This document shows positions 37,271 to 48,769 of a stretch of 64,000 nucleotides of DNA, in pieces. This DNA comes from Porodaedalea pini (taxonomy: Eukaryota > Basidiomycota > Agaricomycetes > Hymenochaetales > Hymenochaetaceae). Position numbers and translations under genes: made by a program. The stretch lies in NCBI GenBank assembly GCA_002794775.1, contig NBAY01000001.1, positions 1,054,001 through 1,118,000 on the forward strand, in the 5' to 3' direction. The notes under the pieces are model-generated. The model was not told the DNA's origin, searched no databases, and saw only the letters and a program-made list of their open reading frames with translations. The stretch's first letter is position 1. Each line of letters starts with the position of its first letter.

Positions 37271-37683
37271 TGTTAGGCGGGAGTCCGGGAGACGACTCGG
37301 ACTGGGCAGGCCTCGGCTGACTGTCGTCTGGGACGTGCTGTACTCGAGCGTAGACTCGGGACACGCTTACTCAGGCTAGGTCGTCGCAGAGGTAAGAGGA
37401 TTAATACAAGTCTAAACTAATACAAGGGGGACGAGTCTCACCTAGGTCGTCGCGGAGGTAAGAGGAAAAGCAGAACAAGGAGTTCATGCGATTCCTGAGA
37501 CCTTATATAGCGACGACCATGAGACTATATTACCTAACATTACCTAACGAGTGGGAATGGAACGAATGAAGGCAGTGTGGGAAAGATTGTGTAAGATGGG
37601 TAAATATAACGAAAAGGACGAATATAATAAAGGAAATGGTAAAAGGGAAAATAAAGGAAAAGGTGAAAGTTCAGGTTCTAACA
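37271..37683 (-). repeat. 5' LTR of the Gypsy element
   Basis: 413 bp, TGTTAG...CTAACA. On the sense strand it holds TATATAAG (from 37509 downward), and about 33 nt later the stretch GTTCTGCTTTT (37476-37466) proposed as the RNA 5' end. Confidence 0.95.
37502..37509 (-). promoter_or_regulatory. TATA box of the Gypsy 5' LTR
   Basis: Sense TATATAAG. Its distance of about 33 nt to GTTCTGCTTTT fits that site as transcript start. Confidence 0.7.
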
Positions 37684-38328
37684 GAAAGGTGCGAAGTCGG
37701 CTGAGGCGAGAACAAGGTCAATGATGGACTTAGAACTGGTGGAATGATTAAAATATGTGTGTTGGTTAGGGGGATTGCAAATGGTTAAGGCGTTCTCGTT
37801 GATCCAGTCAACGAGGGCTACCGATTGCCTGAAATAAGAAGATTGCTCTGGAAAAGACCAGAGATCCGCGTGTCTGTTAAAATCTCTGGCAAAAATGTGC
37901 GACGGGAGATCAAGAGAAGGAAGTGGGTGTTCGAATTCGTGTAGGGAAGGGGAATTGTAAACGTTCCAGAGAAGTAAGGGGGATAAATCACCCCGCGATA
38001 GAGAAATGACCGTAACGTTAGGTGATGAAGAATAAAGAGTGAAAAGGGAAACTCGGTGAATGATACGGGGGTGTACAAGCGTACAACACCTAGGTTTCTC
38101 GGAAGACGAGGGACGAAAGGCGATATATGGTGCGGAGTAGCGAAGATTAAAGACTCGTGTGCCGTTTGGAGAAGATTTGGATGGAACAATGGAGTGAATT
38201 GTCGGGATTTCTTGGAAAAGAATAATGTCCGGGGCGGAATGAGTGGAAGAGAATGCTCTTAAAAGATAGTCAAAAGAGGGTTCTGAGTTACGAAGGTTAA
38301 CAGAAAAGACAGAGATCGTGTCCGTCAT
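37684..38328 (-). pseudogene. LINE ORF2, N-terminal fragment: endonuclease domain
   Basis: The first 215 codons of ORF2, from ATG 38328 to the Gypsy insertion. The fold is an apurinic-type endonuclease: SVNLRNS at the start, LFQEIP with the catalytic Glu, and FARDFNRHADLW in place of the usual GDFN(A/S)H.LW. Toward the end comes SKSIIDLVLAS. Frame is lost at the LTR (Cys-stop). The remaining domain residues (SSDHLPIRFSF) resume on the other side of the insertion, at 31435 and lower. Confidence 0.85.
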
Positions 38329-38333
38329 AGGGA

Positions 38334-40568
38334 TTAAAAGGGGGAACGATAATTACGGCGAGCTGGGCACTCCGAGGACCTGGCGCTATGGTTGCCCTGG
38401 CAATTAATGCACAGGGCGAAATGCTCGCATTGTAGGTTGTTGGTGGCGGTACACGGCGCGCATTTGGCAACATGAACAGCTGTACGATGTGGTTCGGAGC
38501 AGATAGCGCAACGGGCGATTGATCTGCATCTGGAAGCTGGATGCCCTAGGCGGTGGCAATTGTCGCACTGGTTAATGACCGGACGGGCCTTCATTTCTTC
38601 AAGTCGGCGGATCACCCCGAAAATCGGGACGGAGCGGTTGTTGTGTAGGAAGAAATGGTCGAAACATAAACGAGCGTCGTCCTTAAGTATGACGGAAACA
38701 TTGCAGAAGTCGCGCTGGTTTAAGCGGTCGATAGAAGACATGAAGCGGGGTGGGAACATGAATTCTTGGCCTTCAAATTGCGGCAGCGAGGAGATTTCCT
38801 CGTGGAGGTCCTTTTCCGAGTAAATGAGATTGGTGTCCTTTTCGTAGACTGGGACACCGGGGATAACCATCTTGAACTGGGGCGAGGGTGTGAATGCCTT
38901 AGCCCCAGAAATATTGATGATACGATTGAGCTGTGAAACGAGGGAGCTGTGTTGTGCGTCAAAGTCGGAACGAATGTTAGTAAAAGCAATCAAAAGATTG
39001 CTGTTAGTCGTATATTCAACGTTCAGGATAACGAGGTGTTTAAAGAGTGGGTTGCCCTTAAGGCCGGCACGAACAGTGTTTTTAACAGATAGGGGAGACG
39101 GGCGAACAGCAAGGTCACCCGGAAGGGAAAAGAAAATACGGCGCACATTGCGCACTCGAGTGTTGACCGATCCGTTAGACCGGTTGATAGGAACTGTGGT
39201 CACTTCCCCTTGAGGGTTCTGCTCGGTGATGCGTACTACCTTGGTAGGGGTAGTTTTAGGCTTCTTTTGGGCCGCTTTAGCATACGAAACAGTGGTGAAA
39301 CCATCCTGGTCGGTGCCAACCGATTCAACGGGGGGATGGTAGATAGTTGTTTGAGAGCCACGCAGAGCATTGTGCTCAGAATGGACGTAGCCATCGGGGG
39401 CGATGATGGTTCCCTCAGTAGTCATGCGATATCCGGAACCCGGGATACGAGTTTTAGCTATGGCAGCTGCGTATTCGGTTTTGCCGTTCTTTGGGACCGG
39501 GACGCGTTGTTTGACAATCGGAGCTGGGGGAGGGAATCTAGTGTCGTTAGAGAAGCGAACCCCAATGGGGTCCGATAGGATTTTCTGCTGTTTATTTGTT
39601 TTGACGTTAGTAGGGTTGACATGGAGAGTAGAAGGAACGGGGGCGTCTGCAATCTGTTTTTCGATTATGTTGGTTTTCTCGGAGATAGACGATACGACCG
39701 CGGAAAGATGCTGGATGGATCTTGACATAGCGTGCATGGTTTCGGTTATTTCTTGGTCCCGGATTGTCTGGCTGTTAGTATAAATATGTTCGAATACATG
39801 TTTAAAGGAGGGAGAATGAATGCGGAACGTGGAATGAAAGGCTTCGAGACTCTCATTCGCTGAATTGGTAAGGTTGGTTTCATCATCCAACATGTTTGAC
39901 TTGTTGATCCAGGATACCAGGTTGGACCCGATATTAGTGAGGATGGACCCGGCGCGAACTGGGTCTTCGAACCAGGGCTTGTCAGCTGACCACGTCGGTT
40001 GGGAAATGAGCGTGTGCATAGTATTAATAGTTTCCTTGGTGAGGTCAGCAAAGGAAAGGTTGATTTTCTCGGCGATGGCCGGATCCTGCATTTCATCGAT
40101 ATCGTCCATAACGTTGTCGACCTGAGGGGCCTGGCTGGGATGCTCGTCCGGGATATACAAGTCATCGTCCATAGCGTCGTCGTCAATGCGTGCAGGAGGC
40201 GGGATAGACCTGTGTTCTTCTTCTGAGTTTGAACGCTTCAGAGTGTTCTGCGATTCAATGTCGGGGGTCGGGGGGAGATCCCCTTGTTTACGGAGTTTGG
40301 CGGCATGTTCGTCCGCCTCGACATCGGGAGACCACTTAGCACGATTCGTCTCTACCGTAGCGCATACGTTGTCATCGTGGTTGTAGGTCTTGTCGCGACC
40401 ACAAGTGACACATAGTTTGTCGGTCCCACTAACACACTGGCGACTGTGATAGGGGAGATCCTGTTTACACCCCTCACACTTGGTGGGGTCCTTGGGATTG
40501 GCAAGGGAACGATAAGACTTTGTCTTGTTAAGCGAAGCCTTTGCCCTGGTCAACAACTTGTTGTCCAT
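38334..40568 (-). CDS. LINE ORF1, Gag-like RNA-binding protein
   Basis: An open frame of 744 codons starting at ATG 40568. Near the N-terminus is a Cys-rich segment (CEGCKQDLPYHSRQC, then CVTCGRDK). The middle is helical and charged. Near the C-terminus are three cysteine/histidine knuckles: CDNCHRLGHPASRC, CAICSEPHRTAVH and CINCQGNHSARSSEC. LINE ORF1 proteins of this kind coat the element RNA. The stop TAA (38334-38336) is followed after five bases by the ORF2 ATG. Confidence 0.88.
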   Translation of the reverse strand: MDNKLLTRAKASLNKTKSYRSLANPKDPTKCEGCKQDLPYHSRQCVSGTDKLCVTCGRDKTYNHDDNVCATVETNRAKWSPDVEADEHAAKLRKQGDLPPTPDIESQNTLKRSNSEEEHRSIPPPARIDDDAMDDDLYIPDEHPSQAPQVDNVMDDIDEMQDPAIAEKINLSFADLTKETINTMHTLISQPTWSADKPWFEDPVRAGSILTNIGSNLVSWINKSNMLDDETNLTNSANESLEAFHSTFRIHSPSFKHVFEHIYTNSQTIRDQEITETMHAMSRSIQHLSAVVSSISEKTNIIEKQIADAPVPSTLHVNPTNVKTNKQQKILSDPIGVRFSNDTRFPPPAPIVKQRVPVPKNGKTEYAAAIAKTRIPGSGYRMTTEGTIIAPDGYVHSEHNALRGSQTTIYHPPVESVGTDQDGFTTVSYAKAAQKKPKTTPTKVVRITEQNPQGEVTTVPINRSNGSVNTRVRNVRRIFFSLPGDLAVRPSPLSVKNTVRAGLKGNPLFKHLVILNVEYTTNSNLLIAFTNIRSDFDAQHSSLVSQLNRIINISGAKAFTPSPQFKMVIPGVPVYEKDTNLIYSEKDLHEEISSLPQFEGQEFMFPPRFMSSIDRLNQRDFCNVSVILKDDARLCFDHFFLHNNRSVPIFGVIRRLEEMKARPVINQCDNCHRLGHPASRCRSIARCAICSEPHRTAVHVAKCAPCTATNNLQCEHFALCINCQGNHSARSSECPARRNYRSPF

Positions 40569-40715
40569 GGCGGAGATATGAGGTAGAAAAGCGATAGATG
40601 AACAATTTTCCCACGATCGATGATGATGGTAAGAGGAAAAGTGATACTACTACGTAACTGGAGGTTCATACTCGGAGTCACTCAATATCACAGCGAGAAA
40701 AGCCTGGTGCAAATT

Positions 40716-43700
40716 TTATTCGTCTTCGTCTTCATCCTCTACTTCACTCACTTCAGGCGATACGTCAATTAAATCCCCATCATCCTGACCTGCTGTCTCC
40801 TTTCCTCTATTTTCTTGCTTCCGCCACATTGAAGCCAAGAAGTCGGGAGTACTGGCATCCGTTATGCCTTTGTCTTCCCTAAGGCGGATGAATCGAGGAA
40901 AACGCAGACTCAGCCCCCTGTCTTGGGATATGAGTCCTAGAGCGGCCAGGGATACGGGACTCAATGTGATACTTTGAAAGTCATGAATGATGACAGCCTT
41001 TCATTCATGGCAGATCACTTACTCTGCTCCGCGTATTTCCCAGACCTCTTGAGGTTTGAAATAGACTTCAGGCCTTAAGCCTATGGCAATATAGATCAAC
41101 GTATCAGGTCAGTATGTGCACGTTAAGAAGCAAGCAGCTTACCTCCCGAATTGACGTTCCAGAGTGATGTGCGAGAACAGGTCTCAGAGCCCTCCGCGTA
41201 ACGCTCTTGCAGTGACTTGTAGCGAATGAATAACCGTATATTATAAGCAGTGCGTTAATACACCTACCTTATAGAACTCATCCGTAAATCCTTTGAACGG
41301 CTGTTAAACTCGGCGGGAATGATTGAAAGATGCGAGTTACTTGCCTGACATGCATTTGCAAACGCCTACAAGTTGCCCTGCTATCTCGTCCCAAACAGCA
41401 AGGAGGATCGGGCTCCACCAGGCAGCTTTGCGCCCGTTCCCATGCCATGCACCTATCGGCACCAAGTCGAGACTATCGCCCAGACCGAGGACATAGTCCT
41501 TTTTTAATTTGAGCCATGCCGAGGTGCGCTTGTCTGCCTCAACGGTATAGACCGTCAACGTCGCCGCGGATATAAATACCAATTTACTCGCCTGGTTCAT
41601 ACGTAGCAGGGAGAGGCTTCTTCCGCTGCTTCCCCTTCGCACCGTCAGAATCTTCAATGACTTCTCCGCTTTCAAGAAGCTTGCGAAGCGTCAACTTCGG
41701 GTTAAAAAGTACTATATTCTTCTCGATCTCACCTTGACCATCAGTCCTTCCGAACGGCTTTCAACGGCCCTCTGCCAGAATTCTTCCACTGCCTCCCTCC
41801 CATCTTCGCTTTCACAGCATTCCACGTGATCAAATTTGGAAATGAAGGGGGAGCTGGGAACAATTGGTGGAAAATGAGCCCTGAGCTTCTGCCGACGAGC
41901 GCGGAAAGGCTGCTCAAGTAAGCTCTTTGTATGGCAGTGAGTCTGCCGACCAAAAGAAAAAAACTGGAAGGACTTCTTACCTCCTCATTGAAGAACATAA
42001 GATCGAATGCGAACACGCACACATTAATCTTAATGTCTTCAAGACGAACGTCCTTTCGCGCACGACTAGAAAGCTCCTGGAAGGTCTTTAGTGAGCCATC
42101 CGATGCGTCAACTGCGACTATTTCAGTGTCGATGACGAAAGATCTCAGTGGGCTAGATGCCTTGAACATATTTTCTACGAGTGCAACTATATCTGGGTAC
42201 TAAAGAAATAGTGCGGTTAGATGCTGCATCTCGAGCCGACAGTAAAGACGGACTTTGTCGGTCATTTCCTCCAGATGGCGGGAGAATATCCGAATGAGAA
42301 GATCTCCATCTGCCTCCTTCCGTGCGTGGATCTGCGCTCTTTGTCCGTCGTATTTGAATTCTGCTGCAAACGGCAGATTGCCGAGACGGTCGTACACCTC
42401 ATCCAGAGAGCGGGTCGGAGAACCCAAAGTGGGGTGCAATGGTATTCCTGGTGAAGTCAGGCATAACGCTCTGTCAACTGGGCAATCCGGCCGACACTCA
42501 CCGACTGTTAACGTCACCCTGTCGGCAAGTCTTTCGAGACCACCTTCCAAAAGTGCTTCCGTAATGTGATCGAAGTTTGGATGTTGCACGTAAATGCGTT
42601 TCAATAACCCCTCGGCATCAAGATACTTTGTCATAATTTTCACCCTCATAGGGTCCTCCTCCTCCTCCTTCTTCCCTTTTCCGGATGCCTCCTTGACAAG
42701 TGAAAGAGATTGAAGTGATACAAAGTACGGCGAATTGTCCGACGGAAGATTCTGACAAACTGCTGGCCGCGTTAGAACCAAGGCGCGGGCAAGGGCGGTG
42801 AGGATCGAAGCTCTAACAGCACCGACTCTGATATGCTGTGACATAGTGCGAACGAGATAACGAATTTCTTCCCCTTTAGCCGATACAAGGAGTTTTTCCG
42901 CAATGGATTGCCTTTGTTTCGTCGCCCCATCACCTTTAGCGCGACAAATCTTTAGCAAAGAGTTGTAGACACCTATAACAGTAAGTGCGGGATGAGGAAT
43001 CAGGGTTCGCACATTCGACTTTGCCTCAAATGCTACATCTCCTGCGTCTCCGGACTTCGTATATAGCCGTTTTAGAGCTGCGGGGGTGAGGCCTGAAACT
43101 TGCTGGATCGCCTTCGAAATAGTTGACGGCCCGAGACCGAGCTCGATAGGGACATACGGTGGAGCAAGCGAATTGGAGAGAAGATAGAGTGCAGGAAGCA
43201 ATGCAGATGGATCGTGATAAATTATGAACCGCAAAGAGTTTGTGAGGATGTTAGAAATAGCAATGCGTGATCTCGTTCCGGATAAAGAACACAGTGTATG
43301 TGTGAGAAACGAATAAGGAGTCGGTATCGGAACAGAAGTTGGATTATTCGCCCAGGGACAGTGATTGACAGAGAAACACAGTGGATCTCCTGCCAAGTCC
43401 AGGAAAGATGCGATGTCGACAAAGTCCCCTTGCGCTCTGGAAGAGAATTCATTTTCGGTTGTAAGCCTCGCCTCAGGGAAATTTCGAGGCGTACCGCTGT
43501 CGCGGGCCGTTACATCCGGAGATAATGCTAATGAAACAGCATCAATCCCGTGTCATTCAGCAAATTCCTTATAGTCTGACCTGGAGAAGCTCACCGTGAA
43601 TCAAAAGCATCGCCCGTAGCATCGACATCAATAACTTCGTAACTGGGCTGCTTCAATGGTGATGAAGGTTGACTTGACTTCCATTTTTGTTCCAGTATCC

Positions 43701-43938
43701 TCACAGTTTCAATGGCGACACCCTCTTCAGCTGCGAGATTCAGCGCTATCGCCTCATCATCTTCAATGGTAGTTTTAGATGACGATGCCACTATAGGATC
43801 CTTAGCTAATGCCGCTAATGGAAGCTTCTGCGGAGACTTCTTGAAGAATGTATCGAGACTAGCATTGCCATCATCATGTTGAACTTTCCGCTTCTTTGAG
43901 GGTGAAGGAGTGGACGCCAAAGAGCGCCTGGGAGGCAT
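40716..43938 (-). CDS. CDC9: ATP-dependent DNA ligase I
   Basis: Nuclear replicative DNA ligase that seals Okazaki fragments. ATG 43938 starts MPPRRSLASTPSPSKKRKV, a basic nuclear signal, then SLDTFFKKSPQK, which resembles a PCNA-binding motif although Gln is replaced. The DNA-binding domain contains LPALYLLSN and LGPSTISKAI. The adenylation domain carries FKYDGQRAQIH with the active-site Lys, SFVIDTEIVAVD, CVFAFDLMFFNEE and WLKLKKDYV. The OB-fold has RGLSLRFPRFIRLREDK. The C-terminus is acidic (EVEDEDEDE) and stops at 40716. Several short introns interrupt it between 41000 and 43600. Every nucleotidyltransferase motif is present. The LINE lies just beyond the stop, leaving about 65 bp. Confidence 0.94.
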
Positions 43939-46439
43939 GCTGAAAAAACGTGGAGATGTTAGCTTTTTGCAAGCTAGTCATATGTGTCTCAGAAATTTTG
44001 TAGAAGCTGAGCAGAGACTAAAGAGTGAAGAGTGATGAAGTCGACTTTGAAGTTTCGAGTCGGCGCATATCAATTATCATGAATGCTCGACGTGACCGCG
44101 GGAAATTTAAAGCCGAAGATGCCCGCTATCAGTACCACTGCTTCCTCAAATCAACCCTCAACCTGAAGCACAGACAGCATCTCAATCTCAACGCTAGTGT
44201 GGCAAACGGACACGATGCCGTGGTGCTCGTTCACTTTGCTGAAGCTCTCATAGTATGGTCTTGGACAAAGTCTGGGCTCTTTACCTAAGCCCTACCACGT
44301 CGGTATATTAAGTGTTGGTCCTTCCGTTCCGTGAAACGAAAGCGACTCTATTAGCTGGAGCCGACCTGAAACCCAAGCAATTTTCGTACAGATAACAAAG
44401 TGAGGCCGTTTGCTTTTGGCTTATGTGCTATGAGCTCGGTCTCACTTACAAAACTCAAACCTCGTCCATTCATGAACGAGGATAGACCGTGCCTTAGCAG
44501 ACACAGCGTAAGCCGAGAGGTTCATCAGTGATTAGACACGAGGCATCACAGAATTAGAACAAGATTGACGATCTTAGCCAGAGGGAAGGTCCTCCTATTA
44601 TGCTTGTTCCCGGATAACTTCTCTTCAATCTTACTATCTGTTCAAGCCCCTGTTGGTCAAGCCGTGGTCAGTATTAATAACAACAAACCCCCTATAGCGA
44701 AACCATCACGTAACTCTTCATTCTTCAGACAACAAGCTGAAAGAACCGATTTATTTACGCGCCCTGCTCGCGCCTTTTGCCGTACCAAGAGAGTGCTTCA
44801 ATCTCAGTTTGATCCGACATAAACATCAATTGGAGAAAGTAACTAAGGTCTATCAAAAGTGGTTGTATGGTTGCAGAGCTCTATCGACAAAACTCGATTC
44901 CAGGTGATCACACCTGATCAGTCTGTCACGAATATGTTCTACTCATAACTCTGCAGAAATCGCTATCGCGAGCTATTGGGCTATATCGGTTTTATTGCTT
45001 GCAATCAGACCATCACCTTGAAATCATACTGATCCATTCAAGCGCACTGTCAGCTATTGAACGTCTTGTAGTGCGAGAGGTTGCATTCGGGCGCCGGTTT
45101 CACGCCTCTCTACTCTTGTCAGGACCGCCGGCCAGTTGGAAGTACAAACTATCCCTCCGGGACGCCCAAGAAGGCGGTGCCAAATCAACTTGTCGTGAGT
45201 TCGGACGCGACACAGTGATGATCTAGTTTTAGTGAGAAGGAAACACATCGGATATTCTTCCAAGTTTCAGAGACAAACGACCTGGCAATTAATGTAGATG
45301 ACCGCAATGCAAATCTGCGGCCGGACATAACGGGATTTCGTTTTCATCGGAATCCAAGAAAGCAAGCCCCTAGTTCGAGTGCTCCGGATGGCTACTTTCC
45401 GTTAATCCCCGATGGCTTCACATAACAAAATTTTATAGGACTGGGTACTCACTGACTCAGCGTATGCATCTTTTCTGAACTAACAACGCATGTTTCTCTT
45501 ACAGCAGGACCGGGACGGGTCAGCATCCGGTCACGAGTCAGTTTAGCGCTATATCTGTTTTATTGATCCTTTCATTCAAGAGCACCAGGTCGGAACTTCG
45601 TCAATAATTGACTAGCTTGTCGCGGACGCTCTGATACAGTGATGGATACATTTTAGCGAGCCTGACGGAGCGCAGATTGCATTAGAGCTAGATTCGGAGC
45701 ATGTTTGAAACTCATCGGTAGAATCACAGGTGCATCAGGCGATGAGACGAGGATATTCCGACCTCGAGCGCTAATTAACACGAGGTAAAGCTTGATCTTA
45801 CCTCTTTATCTTCTCCCTCTTACGCGACGATGCTTTGAGAAGCCCGATTCATACTGTTTCTCTGCAACCTACTCCTATCACTCATGGCTGCCGCGTTTGC
45901 CGCGTGGCTGAACTCAGTTTTCACCGTGCGTTGTCTAAGCCCGATCTGTGCAACTAACGCCAGCTGTAGGCGGTACTCATTGTGGCTCGCAATGTTGCGC
46001 AAATTCAAAATTCAAGCTTAACGCCCGTTTGCTGTCCTGTCATGATTTCGGTACCTTGACTACCGCGCGAAAAGCGCCACGAGACTCTCGTACTGCTCCC
46101 TAATCTTAATTCAAACCCTTCATGGCGATATCGACAATAAAATCAAAGTACGGCGAGCTTACAGGCACCCCTATCCTTTTGTGACGCGCAAGCCCCGATA
46201 CGTGGTTTAGAATATCCCTGCCTCGAACTTTCGTCAAGATTGATTTATCGTCAGGGATTGCGGAGATCTGCGGCTAGCTGTGACACTCGACCCACCAAGC
46301 TATCAACACGCTAACCCGTGTAAAGTGTTGACCTTAATCTTGCACTGCTTAAATTACCAACTCTCGGTGAACGATTCAGATGCTTTAAAGCCATTGGCTT
46401 CGAGTTGCGAGGAGTACTCGTTCACCTCCCTCACACAGT
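43939..46439. other. Intergenic region, DNA ligase / C2H2 factor (divergent)
   Basis: 2.5 kb between divergent genes. Only short frames without domain signals; a 60-70 nt similarity between about 44980 and 45550 (CTATATC.GTTTTATTG) hints at an old degenerate repeat. No RNA gene seen. Confidence 0.4.
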
Positions 46440-47206
46440 ATGTCGGACTCTCGCTATCCTCCTCACGGCCATGTTCCTCAGGCTCATGCACAGTACGCCT
46501 CGAACCAGACGTATGCCACCTCCAGTCTCGCGAATGGCTATCCTCAACGCTCTCATCGTCCTGCCGTACCATATGCACAAGGGCAGCCCAACTATCCTCC
46601 TTCGTACCCGGGAAGCCAATTCACCGTGCCCCAACGGTCAATGACGCCGTCCCTGGCCGGGCATCCACAGCCTGGCTACCCACAGAGCATGCCAAGGCAC
46701 CGTACCCAATCCATAAGTGCAATGCCAGCGACTTCGCCGGGAAATTATGGCACCAGCCAGAACCCTTCTATGCTCGGCCACCATCGTACCCCGTCGCAAT
46801 TACAGGCGTCGCAGCTTGACGCAGGCTATATGGCCACACATTCGCACGCACTCCCGGCCGACTTCTTACAACCCTCTCCGACGCCTACTCCGTCGAGTCC
46901 TGCTGATTATTACTACGGCCATCCGTCGAATGCGCAGGATGGCCAAGGGTCCGCATCTCCGCAGCGGCCGTTCCCTTGTGATATGTGCGCTTTGTCATTC
47001 AATCGCCAGCACGACCTCAAACGCCATAGGGACACACACTCCGGAGAGAGACCATTTTTGTGCAACGGGGGCTGCGGAAAGACCTTTACCCGCAAAGATG
47101 CGCTGAAGAGACACCAGGTTAGTGAATGGCATACTTTGCTCTTTTCTCGATTTCAATCTGATGTTGTCTCTAGCTGGTGAAAAACTGCGGCCGTGCAGAG
47201 GATTGA
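46440..47206 (+). CDS. C2H2 zinc-finger transcription factor (two C-terminal fingers)
   Basis: Exons 46440-47117 and 47174-47206 are in phase for 236 residues. The first 170 are Pro/Ser/Gln/Tyr-rich and probably disordered. Two fingers close the protein: CDMCALSFNRQHDLKRHRDTH, with TGE-type linker SGERPF, and a C-x4-C finger (CNGGCGKTFTRKDALKRH) whose last Lys/Cys residues come from the short second exon (LVKNCGRAED). The motif FNRQHDLKRH with FTRKDALKRH is a conserved pairing in fungal C2H2 regulators. The ATG was chosen at 46440, directly after a plausible leader. Its targets are unknown. Confidence 0.88.
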
Positions 47207-47956
47207 ATCTGACCTTTCGCGGACCGGTATGAGCTTGGCACAAGTCGAGCCTCGATGGCTTCTGGACTCCGTGTAACTGCTTTGAACTTGCTCTCCGTGT
47301 TCTTTGGTTTATTCGTTGTCGTAATATCCCTCGTTTAGTGTTCATCCGTAATGCTCTTCGTTAATATCTCACCCGAAGAACCGGAGGACGATCGCATGTT
47401 TTATTTAAGCCCTGTGTAATTTCCAGTGAACAGACTCAGCGGCGCCACGCACTAAATTACAGTCAATAATTGCATTTTCTTGACGAGGAAAAAACATGAT
47501 AGGCTTTGAAACTGACGTACCATCGGCGACTCCGGTGACTTCTTGTGAGCTGTGAGGTGTCCCATGCAAACGTTGCCCTGCATGCCACATGTCGAGAAGG
47601 CGATGTTCAGGCCGTACCAAAACAGCCGAGACGACGTTTCATCGAACCGACCCGGACTATGCCTCCACTGATCGCGGGAGCCTGGGGGTGTTGAGCGCAG
47701 ATCCCTCACGTTAAGCAAGCCCGTATGGTCCGGTCCCTCGCAGATTGCGTTTTTTTTTTCAGCCTCAAAGTATTCATTCATCGCCGCTTAAGCGTCGGCG
47801 GCGCTCTCAAAGTCCGCGTCCGAAGGAGCCGCTATCCAGAGCATAGATTTGGTCACAAATGATGGTACAAGATGAAGGGTGTCTATTTGCGCGCCAGAGA
47901 CACGGCGACGATGCGCGATCGCCCTGTCGAACTACGTATCCGAGGTCGCATGGGTT
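47207..47956. other. Convergent intergenic region, C2H2 factor / NAA50
   Basis: No gene supported. A minus-strand frame at 47405-47781 lacks family motifs. Confidence 0.4.
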
Positions 47957-48769
47957 CTACGCCGCCGGAGACGGCGACACGTTCTGAAATTCCACGGGTT
48001 CGTCCTCGCCTTCTAGGGCCGGCGGGTGGAGCTTGTGTTCAAGAATCCAAGCGTCACGCGGCTCGATCTTCTTATAATAATCCTGCCGACGTGGGTGTGT
48101 ATTCAGTCGGGTGCACGCGCAGCGACGTTGTATTCAGCATTCCAAATTGAAAGATAAGCTTAAGAGCGAACAGTAGCTTACAACCGCGAGACCGGTCTCT
48201 GAAAAGCCGTGACGCTCGTAGAACCGTTTGGCGTCCTCGTTTGAGATCTGGACGTGGAGGTATATGCTAACGATCCTCGGTTTCTCGCTCGCTCGCGCGG
48301 CATCTAGAACGTGTTGGAGTGCCTTTGAGCCTATTTTCCGAGAACGGTAGGGCTGCGGCGAAGGCAGTCAGTTCAACAGCGTCGCCATTTTCTGGGTTGT
48401 TTTCACAAATCTTACGCCTAGGACCCCCATTGTCATAAGGTAGAGTTTGGCCTCGTTCAAGTTGTCCGTTTCTTCTATGCGACAACAGATAGTACCGACA
48501 GGCACGTCGTTTAAATATACTAAGATGTATTCAGCTTTTACTGCAGGAGAAGCGAGAAAGGAAACTGGCCACGAACTGAGTTTACAAAAATCTTCGACGT
48601 CTGGTTCGACGACATCTTTGTAAAATCTTTCGCTGTATTTGACGGGGAACAAGGTGGAGTTGAGCACTCTGACTGTTCCCAGGTTGTTGTTTGTGAGAGA
48701 GGAGAAGGAAACGCGCTCGACAGGACGGTCTTTTGATAGCTTTTCTGGCAGTGGCATTGTGGAGGACAT
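47957..48769 (-). CDS. NAA50: NAA50-type N-alpha-acetyltransferase
   Basis: GNAT-fold acetyltransferase that modifies protein N-termini with acetyl-CoA, often with NatA at the ribosome. ATG 48769. Exon 1 (48416-48769) carries SLTNNNLGTVRVLNSTLFPV and YSERFYKDV, then YLNDVPVGTICCRIE and LYLMTMGVLG. After an intron, PYRSRKIGSKALQHVLD forms the acetyl-CoA loop (R/Q-x-x-G-x-G/A, here RSRKIG). Next come SIYLHVQISNEDAKRFYERH, GFSETG and, in the last exon, DYYKKIEPRDAWILEHKL. The tail PALEGEDEPVEFQNVSPSPAA is acidic. Order and residues match human NAA50/San throughout. Confidence 0.93.

Larger units (their letters stand above)
31436..37683 (-). mobile_element. Complete chromodomain Ty3/Gypsy retrotransposon, 6,248 bp
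   Basis: Two 413-bp LTRs (37271-37683 is 5', 31436-31848 is 3') flank gag and pol on the minus strand. The whole is bounded by GAAAG (31431-31435 and 37684-37688). Pol order protease, reverse transcriptase, RNase H, integrase, chromodomain defines a chromovirus, related to fungal Tf1/Sushi/Maggy types. There is no envelope-type frame. LTRs differ at four positions, so insertion is recent. It lies within the LINE endonuclease coding region. Confidence 0.96.
27695..40640 (-). mobile_element. Full-length Tad/I-type LINE, interrupted by two LTR insertions
   Basis: Non-LTR retrotransposon on the minus strand. The direct repeat GTGATACTACT at 27684-27694 and 40641-40651 fits a target-site duplication. 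Removing the Gypsy element and the solo LTR (each with one target repeat copy) leaves about 6.3 kb: short 5' leader, ORF1 with zinc knuckles, then ORF2 with endonuclease, reverse transcriptase, RNase H and a C-terminal cysteine motif. RNase H in ORF2 and the ORF1 knuckles fit the I superclade (Tad-like). No poly(A) tail is obvious at the 3' end. Before the LTR insertions both frames were open, so the copy may have been active. Confidence 0.85.

Noticed and set aside
37150..37364. Short minus frame over the 5' LTR edge as a gene
   Set aside because: It is LTR plus leader sequence, present in part at the other LTR copies.
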